A DNA stretch of 21,667 nucleotides, taken from an uncultured Colwellia sp. (GTDB lineage: Bacteria; Pseudomonadota; Gammaproteobacteria; Enterobacterales; Alteromonadaceae). The stretch is from positions 1-21,667 of the forward strand of contig CAJWBY010000067.1 in the NCBI GenBank assembly GCA_913020705.1, given 5' to 3'. Below are positions 8,299 to 14,983 of the stretch, one piece after another; the stretch's first letter is position 1, and every line of letters begins with the position of its first letter. A model generated the notes under the pieces. That model had not been told where the DNA came from and made no database searches. It worked only from the letters and a program-made list of their open reading frames with translations. A program made the position numbers and the translations under genes.

Positions 8299-9402
8299 TT
8301 ATTTAGGGCTAACATTCTCTGCTACATCATATTTAGCCATGTATGCTTTAACCATTTGTTTCATTTCATATTTTTCACTAACAAAGTTAAAAGCATCACC
8401 TACTTTTTCAAGCCGGCATTCGTCATTAATTTTAACTTCATTCAACTTGTTTGCTAAAGCTTTGCAATTTTTTGACTCAACAAACCAAGCTTGTTTTTCT
8501 GATATAAATTTAGATATGCCGCCAACATTAGTGCATATCACTGGTGTCTTGTTCGCCATTGCCTCTAGAATAGTCATTGGCATCGCTTCATAAATAGACG
8601 AAAGTACAAATATGTCAGAGTCTTTCAGAATGCTCGTTATATCATTTCGAAAACCGAGTAAGTGAATAGAGTTACTCATATTTAATGAAGTAATTTGTGA
8701 TAACAACTCATCGTTTAACGGACCATCTCCAACAATATTTAAGATGCAATCTTCAAAGCCATCAATCGTATTAACTGCAAGAGCAAAAGCATCTATTAAT
8801 AACTTTTGATTTTTTACTTTATCTAACCGACCAACCGTTACAAACGTTTTAGGAGAAGAGCTGGAATGTTCTATTTGCTGTGGCACATCCACACCATTAA
8901 AAAGTAATGATACCTTTTTACGGTTAATTTTAAGGTCATTGGTTATCCATTGAAATAAATCATACGAAACAACAACATATTCTGTAATGAAATTTGCAAT
9001 AAATTTTCTAAAAGTGTTGTGAAGTTTGTTTTTACCTGCAGGATCATCGCCACCACGACCATGATCACTGTGAACTCTTACTGGCACACCCGCCAATTTA
9101 GCAACAGCATGATATTCTATGGTGCCAAAGTTATAGGTATTAATAGCTTGGGGCTTTAGATTTCTCAACAAGGAAAAGAGTTTAAAATGCGTTTTTAAAT
9201 CATTACCTGATTTTTTATCAAGCACAAATACTTTAATTTTTTTGTCCACTTGCTCTAACATACTTATATCATCGGTTAACGATATAAGTATATGCTCGGC
9301 ATCGTAGTCAGTTGAATGGTTAATCAAATTGGCAATGACTTTTTCAAGCCCGCCACAACCAAAGCTGTAAACCAAATGTACAATGCTATTTGTTACTTTC
9401 AA
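8299..9402 (-). CDS. Glycosyltransferase family 4, PEP-CTERM/XrtA-associated type
   Basis: A 367-residue cytoplasmic GT-B glycosyltransferase. It begins MKVTNSIVHLVYSFGCGGLE, the usual opening Gly-rich acceptor-side loop, contains VRVHSDHGRGGDD in the middle, the SLLFNGVD segment at the domain boundary, VTVGRLDKVKNQ, and the nucleotide-sugar E-x7-E motif YEAMPMTILEAM. The HTRN/HGR-like N-domain and GGLE start resemble the sugar transferases found with exosortase systems. The reading frame stays open to an ATG at 9534, but that would add 44 atypical residues and overlap the divergent gene. The TTG at 9402 has a strong GAGGGA site 6 bases upstream and places the family's true N-terminus correctly, so I choose it. 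It is first in the operon with wecBC and prsT; donor and acceptor are unknown. Confidence 0.88.
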   Translation of the reverse strand: MKVTNSIVHLVYSFGCGGLEKVIANLINHSTDYDAEHILISLTDDISMLEQVDKKIKVFVLDKKSGNDLKTHFKLFSLLRNLKPQAINTYNFGTIEYHAVAKLAGVPVRVHSDHGRGGDDPAGKNKLHNTFRKFIANFITEYVVVSYDLFQWITNDLKINRKKVSLLFNGVDVPQQIEHSSSSPKTFVTVGRLDKVKNQKLLIDAFALAVNTIDGFEDCILNIVGDGPLNDELLSQITSLNMSNSIHLLGFRNDITSILKDSDIFVLSSIYEAMPMTILEAMANKTPVICTNVGGISKFISEKQAWFVESKNCKALANKLNEVKINDECRLEKVGDAFNFVSEKYEMKQMVKAYMAKYDVAENVSPK

Positions 9403-9486
9403 CAGTATTCCCTCAGATTTATGCTTTACATTCAATTTAACTAACAACACAATAAAAAGACAGTTATAGAACAATGCAATGTTAAC

Positions 9487-9516
9487 TTTATATATATTAT
9501 CGCAATAGGTAGTCAA
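9487..9516 (-). promoter_or_regulatory. Possible sigma-70 promoter of the glycosyltransferase-wecBC-prsT operon
   Basis: Minus strand: -35 TTGACT (9511-9516), then a run TATATAAA that offers a -10 at 16 to 18 bases spacing (9487-9494). It lies about 85 bases before the TTG at 9402. The -35 lies immediately against the start codon of the divergent gene at 9518 and over its weak ribosome site, so initiation in the two directions could interfere. Only pattern matching supports it. Confidence 0.38.
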
Positions 9517-9517
9517 A

Positions 9518-10669
9518 TTGAACTTAAAAAACAAACAACCCCCTACAATTAGTGATGGGAAAGTTCAAGTTAGCATTGAGCAATTTAATATAAGTGAATT
9601 CAAGGTACTTGAAGAACAATGGTTACAACTTGAAAACGTTGCAAAGACCTCATTTTTTTTAAGTTGGAAATGGATAGGTTGTTGGTTAAAGACAGTAGCA
9701 AATGGTCAAAAAATATATTTGGTTAAAGCACAAAAAAATAATTTGATTGTTGGTTTAGGTCTATTCGTTGAACAAAACATTATTAGGCACAAGCTTATAC
9801 CGAGTAAACAGTGGTATTTGCACCGAACAGGCAAAGAAGAAAAAGACCAAATTTGGATAGAGAACAACGGCTTTCTTTTGAGTGAATCAGTAAAAAATGT
9901 AGTCAACAGCGCTATATGGGACTGCTTGTTAGCGCAAAAAAACAATGTTGATGAGTACATTGTTTACGTCGCAAAAAAATCATCTATTGATAATTTAATC
10001 ATTTACAATAAAAAATATAATACCGTTATTGAGAATCCTGAAATCGGTTATAAAATACCTCTGACAAATTTGGCTTCTTTAGAAGATTATTTAACAACAC
10101 GATCTAAAAATACAAGACAACAATTTAAGCAAAGTCTAAAACACATATCTAAGCAAGGTACTGTTAATTTTTCAATAATAGAAAATATAGCTGAGCAGAT
10201 TGAATTGCTTGAAAATGCTAAACATTGGCACCTCGAAAAGTGGAATAACACATCAACGCCCAGTGGTTTTAGCAATAAAGAATTTAACCTTTTTCACAAT
10301 AATATAATAACCACAAGTCACCCAAGTGCAAATACAACAATGGCAAAGTTAACCTTAGATAACAATTTAATCGGTTGCCTTTATTGCTTAACACACGAAA
10401 AAAAGGTCTATTTTTATTTAAGCTGTTTTAAACCTTACGCTGACAATAAAGTAAAATTAGGGTTGATTATGCACATACTCATGATTGAGTGGTTAATCTC
10501 CGAGAATACACGCTATAGTGAATACGATTTTCTCGCGGGTGACGCCAGATATAAAAGTTCTTTGTCTACAGTAAAAGATGAATATTTAAAACTTACACTT
10601 CAACGCAATACCATTAAATTTTTAATAGAAAATAAACTAAGAAAATTTTATCAAAACTTAATTAAATAA
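9518..10669 (+). CDS. GNAT-fold acyltransferase, CelD/BcsL-like
   Basis: A 383-residue protein of the Acetyltransf_6 (CelD-like) type found in many exopolysaccharide loci. It shows the N-terminal FFLSWKWIGCWLKT motif, a central KNTRQQFKQSLKHI segment (roughly 194-207), a C-terminal core IGCLYCLTHEKKVYFYLSCF, and the closing signature SEYDFLAGDARYKSSLST, equivalent to 'YDFLxGDxxYK' of this family. Proteins of this fold transfer acyl or aminoacyl groups; here a role in acylating a polysaccharide or its precursor is inferred. The start is TTG with only a weak AGGTAG-like site, and no in-frame ATG lies nearby. It is transcribed divergently from the glycosyltransferase operon and appears monocistronic. 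It is distinct from the FemAB-like protein at 13784-14824. Confidence 0.8.
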   Translation: MNLKNKQPPTISDGKVQVSIEQFNISEFKVLEEQWLQLENVAKTSFFLSWKWIGCWLKTVANGQKIYLVKAQKNNLIVGLGLFVEQNIIRHKLIPSKQWYLHRTGKEEKDQIWIENNGFLLSESVKNVVNSAIWDCLLAQKNNVDEYIVYVAKKSSIDNLIIYNKKYNTVIENPEIGYKIPLTNLASLEDYLTTRSKNTRQQFKQSLKHISKQGTVNFSIIENIAEQIELLENAKHWHLEKWNNTSTPSGFSNKEFNLFHNNIITTSHPSANTTMAKLTLDNNLIGCLYCLTHEKKVYFYLSCFKPYADNKVKLGLIMHILMIEWLISENTRYSEYDFLAGDARYKSSLSTVKDEYLKLTLQRNTIKFLIENKLRKFYQNLIK

Positions 10670-10831
10670 AGCCTCCCTCCCCTTGTAGAATATTTGTTGT
10701 TGAAGTCGTAGTGAGGTATTATGATGCTATATTTATAAACCGTAATTTATTATGTCGAAATATTTTACACTTAGGTTATGGTTCTACATAAGAAGCAAAC
10801 CAACCTATTAAAAATCAACAACCTAACAGTG

Positions 10832-10847
10832 CGGTATGTTTCTTGCT
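10832..10847 (+). promoter_or_regulatory. Candidate sigma-54 -24/-12 promoter of the Tat/HPr-rel-A cassette
   Basis: CGGTATGTTTCTTGCT keeps GG and GC exactly 10 bases apart, with the full TTGC of the -12 box and the G ending the -24 box. It departs from TGGCACG at three places. Aligned with the PEP-CTERM gene's element it shares GG-x-ATG, TGC and the following TTTAT. It lies 68 bases before the ATG at 10915, giving a predicted start of transcription near 10858. The remaining 245-base gap (10670-10914) shows no gene and no clear terminator. Confidence 0.55.
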
Positions 10848-10914
10848 TTATCACTTACTATAGTAAGATGATATTAGCCAAAGACATGTAAATGGCAATA
10901 AAAGGATGTAGTAA

Positions 10915-11547
10915 ATGAAAGATGAAATAAAAAATAAAGATTCGCGTAGAAATTTTTTAGTAAAAACTTCTGCGGTTTCTCTAATCAGTGCACTTCCTGC
11001 AACTTCAGCTTGGGGTGCGTGTACTGTGTCTGGAGCTTTGTCAGGTGGCTCTAAAGTTAATGGCGATTGTACGACCATTATCTTATCCGGTGGCAGATCA
11101 CCTGGAAGTTGGCGAGATTTTAGTAATGGTAAAAAAATGGGGGCAGCCTTCCCATATATAAAAACTTTTCCTAAAAATTCAGCCCAAAAAAAATGTGAAA
11201 GAAATCATCTAGCTAGTTTTATTCTTGCTGCACAAGATGTAACAATTATTTTAGGTAAAGATAAACAGGGTGATGTTTATAGTCTCAATGTAAAAGCTGC
11301 TTTAGCTAGTCCTGGCGGAATTGGTTGGAACCTTGCTGCAGTTTATTTGAATGCTGAATTTGGTTTTTATAATAGTCGTTTACCCACGGCATTGAGTACT
11401 GGCGATATTATCAGCACCGGGGAAGATCTAGTAAAGCATTTGTTTGCTTTAGATGCTCTTAACGGTACACCATCAAATGAAGATACTTATTACGGTTTTA
11501 GTGATGGTTCGACTGATTACGAACCTCCGATTGCTTCTTCCTGTTAA
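10915..11547 (+). CDS. Tat-exported protein of unknown function, likely substrate of the adjacent modification genes
   Basis: A 210-residue protein with a twin-arginine signal: SRRNFLVK at 10-17 fits S/T-R-R-x-F-L-K, followed by a mild hydrophobic stretch and a probable cleavage near residues 32-35 (SAWGA). The mature part has four cysteines (36, 52, 94 and the very last residue, 210). A GGRSPGSWRDF motif (59-69) recalls the SPGYWKNH motif seen in many secreted bacterial proteins, and a second SPGGIGW stands at 132-138 before LAAVYLNAEFGFYN. The end, YEPPIASSC, is Pro/Ser-rich with a terminal Cys. I cannot name a family. It is first in a four-gene run, 7 bases before the PqqD-like gene. Tat transport carries folded cytoplasmic proteins, which would suit a protein modified by the next three gene products before export; that link is inference. 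Confidence 0.75.
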   Translation: MKDEIKNKDSRRNFLVKTSAVSLISALPATSAWGACTVSGALSGGSKVNGDCTTIILSGGRSPGSWRDFSNGKKMGAAFPYIKTFPKNSAQKKCERNHLASFILAAQDVTIILGKDKQGDVYSLNVKAALASPGGIGWNLAAVYLNAEFGFYNSRLPTALSTGDIISTGEDLVKHLFALDALNGTPSNEDTYYGFSDGSTDYEPPIASSC

Positions 11548-11554
11548 TTAAGTT

Positions 11555-11818
11555 ATGCCTAGCAACAAGTATTATCTTGAAAGTAACTTTATAACGTATT
11601 ACCCCACAGATGGCTACGGGGTAGCGATATATAATATTGACTCTCGGGATACTACTTTTTTTCAGGGGGATAATGACAAGTTAAAAAAGCTATTCTCACT
11701 CGAATTTTTTGATATCACAACATTTCAAGAGTTGATTGTCTGTAAGCCGAAAGATGTAACCCTCTTAATTAATAAATTACTACTACACAAAATAATATCT
11801 GAAGATAAGCGTACATAA
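11555..11818 (+). CDS. PqqD-like small protein of an HPr-rel-A system
   Basis: An 87-residue acidic/aromatic protein that by size, context and layout matches the PqqD-family 'peptide chaperone' of HPr-rel-A systems. It has a short beta-rich start (YYLESNFITYYPTDGYGVAIYNIDSRDTTFFQG), a helix (NDKLKKLFSL), and a C-terminal winged-helix-like half ending NKLLLHKIISEDK. PqqD/RRE domains bind a precursor peptide and present it to a modifying enzyme. Sequence similarity to PqqD itself is weak; the call leans on its position between a putative substrate and an HprK-related kinase. No strong ribosome site precedes the ATG, which suits translational coupling to the upstream gene. Only one base separates it from the kinase gene. 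Confidence 0.7.
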   Translation: MPSNKYYLESNFITYYPTDGYGVAIYNIDSRDTTFFQGDNDKLKKLFSLEFFDITTFQELIVCKPKDVTLLINKLLLHKIISEDKRT

Positions 11819-11819
11819 T

Positions 11820-12671
11820 ATGTTACTTGATGTTGGAGAGTATTTATTTCGAATCGACTCGGCCCCCTCCGTAGTAAAAAACAATTTACAGTTAATGTAT
11901 GGCGATGCGATAAGTGATTGCAATTTAACACCTGCTGATTACACAATTTCATTAAAAAATGATTCTTTACTTCGAAAATTTTTAAAACCTCAAGTAACCT
12001 TTTATCTCGGCAGCAATAGCCCTTTTAAGCCATTGCCTGCTTCACAATCTTACCCTGTAATGGAATGGGGAATGAACTGGTGCATTGCGGCTACAGATTT
12101 TAATAGATTAATAGTACATGCAGCAGTTTTAGTAAAAAACAATAAAGCCATCGTTTTTCCTGCTACACCTGGTTCAGGTAAAAGTACCTTGTCTGCTTAT
12201 TTCGCCTTAAGTGGCTGGAAGTTATATTCTGACGAAATGGCTATTATTGACCTTGAAACATTAAAAGTAATGCCATTATTTCGCCCAGTCTGCTTAAAAA
12301 ATGAATCTATTTTTTTAGTCAAAGAATGGTTTCCACAATCTATATTCACAGGTACAGCAAAAGACACTCAAAAAGGCGATGTTGCGCATTTAAAAATTAA
12401 TAACTTTGCTGAATATAAAACATTTTCTCCAGTCGACGTTGTAGCAATCGTATTTCCAAAGTTTCAAAAGAATACAGAAACTACCCCTTATAAAATCAGT
12501 AAGATTGCAGGTTTTGAAAAATTAGCAGCCAATAGCTTCAATTACAATGTTTTAGGCGATGCTGGCTTTAAGGCAATTCAAAGACTGATTGAAAGTACCC
12601 AACAAGTTGAAGTTAATTATAATGACTTGTCTGATGTTGATGACTTATTAACGAGTGAGTTTACTCTTTGA
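11820..12671 (+). CDS. HprK-related kinase (HPr-rel-A system kinase)
   Basis: A 283-residue protein with the P-loop core of HPr kinase/phosphorylase: LIVHAAVLVKNNKAIVFPATPGSGKSTLSAYFAL, with His100 in the leading strand and the Walker A motif at about 115-123. Next comes GWKLYSDEMAIID, where Asp138-Glu139 stand in place of the Asp-Asp pair of HPr kinases. It lacks the N-terminal domain of true HprK, and there is no HPr gene nearby. In paeninodin-type lasso-peptide clusters an HprK-like kinase phosphorylates the C-terminal Ser of the precursor, so the substrate here may be the Tat protein at 10915-11547 rather than HPr; this is inference. It is cotranscribed tightly on both sides: one base after the PqqD-like gene, and its TGA overlaps the TTG start of the next gene. 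Confidence 0.85.
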   Translation: MLLDVGEYLFRIDSAPSVVKNNLQLMYGDAISDCNLTPADYTISLKNDSLLRKFLKPQVTFYLGSNSPFKPLPASQSYPVMEWGMNWCIAATDFNRLIVHAAVLVKNNKAIVFPATPGSGKSTLSAYFALSGWKLYSDEMAIIDLETLKVMPLFRPVCLKNESIFLVKEWFPQSIFTGTAKDTQKGDVAHLKINNFAEYKTFSPVDVVAIVFPKFQKNTETTPYKISKIAGFEKLAANSFNYNVLGDAGFKAIQRLIESTQQVEVNYNDLSDVDDLLTSEFTL

Positions 12672-13768
12672 ATAAACAAGAAATATATACACATATTGAA
12701 AAACTGGTTTTTCATAATGACATCCCCAACATTGAACTTAAGCAATGGGAAGATATCATTCATGTACTTCGAGAAGTGAATTTACTTGCCGCTTGTTATT
12801 ATCGATTAGAAGATGAAAATAAACTTACCTTACTTCCCTTTTTTGCCCTAAAACACATGAAGTCTGCCGCCGTCTATAGTTTACGTCAATCAGAACAAGT
12901 GACTTTCGAATGCAAGCTTTTACAAGAAATATTAAATACTGCAAACATCTCATCTGTATTCCTTAAAGGCGCAGGTTACACCCTTCGAAAAAGTAAAAAT
13001 TCGCAAGGTCGAGTTTACTCTGACATTGACTTATTAGTTGCAAAAGACGATATATCAAATGCTGAGAAAGCACTAGGAAAGCATGCTTGGTGCACAAAAA
13101 AATTATCTGAATACGATAATAATTATTACCGTGAATGGTCTCATGAAATTCCGCCGATGTTTAACATTCACAGAGGCACGGTATTAGATCTTCACCATAA
13201 TATTTTATTACCTATAAGTGGCAGAGAAGTTAATGTCGAATTATTAACTAAAAATAGTCAGAACATTGATAATACCTATACGGTGTTAGGTTATGCCGCT
13301 ACCGTTTTACACAGCATAGTTCACTTAATTATCAATGAAGATGTATCAAATGGTTATAGAGATATTTTAGATATAATTACATTGATTGAAGAAAATGACA
13401 CACCTGAATTTTGGCAAGAAATAACATCTTTATCATCAAAATTAGGATTTAATAACGAGCTTTATTTAGCGTTATCTTTAAGTGAAAAATACGCAAACCT
13501 CACGGTTCCTAACAATATATTACTGAGTTTTGAAGAACAAAAGAACAACCGTAAACTAAACTTTTTATTAAATCACGTTTATTATTTTGCTTTACAACCT
13601 CATTCCCCTGCAGTTCAAACATTTAAACATAATGTTGCTATAAGCATTGTTTATATTTTAGGGCACTTACAGAAAATGCCACTTAAAATACTAATACCGC
13701 ACCTACTCACCAAATCATTTTTCTCAATAAGAGATCAAATTTTTGGTAAGCATCATTTTGACAAATAG
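12668..13768 (+). CDS. Nucleotidyltransferase-fold protein of the HPr-rel-A system (NTP_transf_5 type)
   Basis: A 366-residue protein with the core of a DNA-polymerase-beta-like nucleotidyltransferase: FLKGAGYTL (98-106), then R115-x-YSDIDLLV (117-124) carrying the metal-binding Asp-x-Asp (119/121), then VLDLHHNILLP (172-182) with a third acidic residue. This family occurs beside HprK-like kinases and PqqD-like proteins, including lasso-peptide clusters of the paeninodin type. It probably transfers a nucleotidyl group to a protein, peptide or small molecule, but no substrate is known to me. The start is TTG, whose TTGA overlaps the kinase stop codon by four bases, a sign of coupled translation. 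It ends 15 bases before the convergent FemAB-like gene. Confidence 0.8.
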   Translation: MNKQEIYTHIEKLVFHNDIPNIELKQWEDIIHVLREVNLLAACYYRLEDENKLTLLPFFALKHMKSAAVYSLRQSEQVTFECKLLQEILNTANISSVFLKGAGYTLRKSKNSQGRVYSDIDLLVAKDDISNAEKALGKHAWCTKKLSEYDNNYYREWSHEIPPMFNIHRGTVLDLHHNILLPISGREVNVELLTKNSQNIDNTYTVLGYAATVLHSIVHLIINEDVSNGYRDILDIITLIEENDTPEFWQEITSLSSKLGFNNELYLALSLSEKYANLTVPNNILLSFEEQKNNRKLNFLLNHVYYFALQPHSPAVQTFKHNVAISIVYILGHLQKMPLKILIPHLLTKSFFSIRDQIFGKHHFDK

Positions 13769-13783
13769 TGTGTTCTACTATTG

Positions 13784-14824
13784 CTAAGGTAAATTCTTAA
13801 CCAAAAATGGCCCTAACGTATTCGCAATTGGTAAAGGCAGTTTTTTCCACATCTTAATGGCTAAATCAAATTTAGCATTACTGGGTGATAAATTAGGTAA
13901 TTCCCCACCTTCTGGTACCCAATGATACCAATAGCATTGCTGAGGCTCAGACTTCCATTGTTTTTTAAATCGATATGTTCCTTCATCAATGGTTGAACGA
14001 CCGAAGTCAAAAGATGTACAACCTGTTTCAATAGCATGTGAAAGTATTTGCCAGTAAAGATACATATTCACAGAAATTCGATTCGCATAACTTAACGTAC
14101 TTGCCCAAGGAATTTCCATTCGCCCTTTATAAGTAATTAAAAAGCCAGATGACACTGGCTTACCTTGCCAATATACAACACATATCGTGCAATGCTCTTC
14201 GAACGTTTCTAAAATATTTTCAAAAAAAGATCGGCCATAAACAGGTGTACCTAAATCTCGCATATTTTCACAAAAAACTTGGTAAAAATCGTCAAGTAAC
14301 TCTGCTTTCCCTATTTTATGACTCACCCCTTCTTTAATGGGGCGCTTAATTTGTGATCTTCTTTTAGAGCCTATTAATTTACCTAACGCTTCAGCTGATT
14401 CCGGCAATTCTAGTATCATGTTCACTTTACTCGTAGACACTGCCAATTTATTTTCAGTGCGTTCTACAGACTCTCTATATTGAATATGACTTACTTGAAT
14501 TTTTTCTGTTTGAATTTGCAAATGATTATTTAAGGCATTAGCAGTTTCGTTATTATCAGCAAGTACACCGCCATAATTAAAAAATGGCATAGAGACAACG
14601 AAGTTACCAAACAGTTTACTTTTCATATTTACACTAGGCAAAACGCCACAAATGTCTCCGTTGTCATTTAGAGCGTAATAATACAAACATGAATGCCCGA
14701 AAGTATTTTCAATGAGTGTTTTCCATGCAGTTAAATGATAAACAGAAGACCTCTCATGTTGATTAACATACGCGTCCCATCTTTGAAAATCATTCGGTGA
14801 AATAGAATGGATAGTAATATTCAA
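13784..14824 (-). CDS. FemAB-like, PEP-CTERM/XrtA-system-associated protein
   Basis: A 346-residue protein of the FemAB-family group that accompanies exosortase/PEP-CTERM loci. Diagnostic stretches are SVYHLTAWKTLIENTFGH near the N-terminus, GNFVVSMPFFNYGGVLAD, SKRRSQIKRPIKEG (about 168-181), LGTPVYGRSFFENIL, and the closing FDFGRSTIDEGTYRFKKQW. FemAB-fold enzymes have tandem GNAT domains and transfer amino-acyl groups from aminoacyl-tRNA in peptidoglycan bridges; in PEP-CTERM loci the acceptor is unknown, perhaps the exopolysaccharide. No signal peptide, so cytoplasmic. The start is TTG with AGGGA nine bases before. It converges with the nucleotidyltransferase gene and is separated by 159 bases from the next minus-strand gene upstream. 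Confidence 0.9.
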   Translation of the reverse strand: MNITIHSISPNDFQRWDAYVNQHERSSVYHLTAWKTLIENTFGHSCLYYYALNDNGDICGVLPSVNMKSKLFGNFVVSMPFFNYGGVLADNNETANALNNHLQIQTEKIQVSHIQYRESVERTENKLAVSTSKVNMILELPESAEALGKLIGSKRRSQIKRPIKEGVSHKIGKAELLDDFYQVFCENMRDLGTPVYGRSFFENILETFEEHCTICVVYWQGKPVSSGFLITYKGRMEIPWASTLSYANRISVNMYLYWQILSHAIETGCTSFDFGRSTIDEGTYRFKKQWKSEPQQCYWYHWVPEGGELPNLSPSNAKFDLAIKMWKKLPLPIANTLGPFLVKNLP

Positions 14825-14983
14825 TTTTAAAAATCCCTAAAGCGCTAATTGTAATTAAGACCCTCAACAATAAAGTGAGGATAATATGCATTATGTTTCT
14901 GAAATAATAACAGTGCAAAGGTTTTGACTAAAGTATTATGAATAAACATTAATAATAAGAAAAAAACTCATCGTAAAATATCT

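Noticed and set aside
8195..8593. 132-residue plus-strand frame across the glycosyltransferase/wecBC junction
   Set aside because: It is hydrophobic but lies antisense to two conserved genes and has no ribosome site; a shadow.
9403..9534. N-terminal extension of the glycosyltransferase to an ATG at 9534
   Set aside because: It adds 44 residues unlike the family, overlaps the divergent gene's start and has no better ribosome site than the GAGGGA before the TTG at 9402.
11820..12671. Genuine HPr kinase/phosphorylase of carbon regulation
   Set aside because: It lacks the HprK N-terminal domain, has Asp-Glu in place of Asp-Asp, and no HPr or PTS gene is near.
10915..13768. Lasso-peptide or PQQ biosynthesis cluster
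   Set aside because: No lasso cyclase (asparagine-synthetase-like), no transglutaminase-like protease, no radical SAM enzyme and no short precursor peptide are present; only the accessory genes match.
13764..13782. Inverted repeat AATAGT/ACTATT between the convergent nucleotidyltransferase and FemAB genes
   Set aside because: A six-base AT-rich stem without a T run on either side; too weak for an intrinsic terminator.
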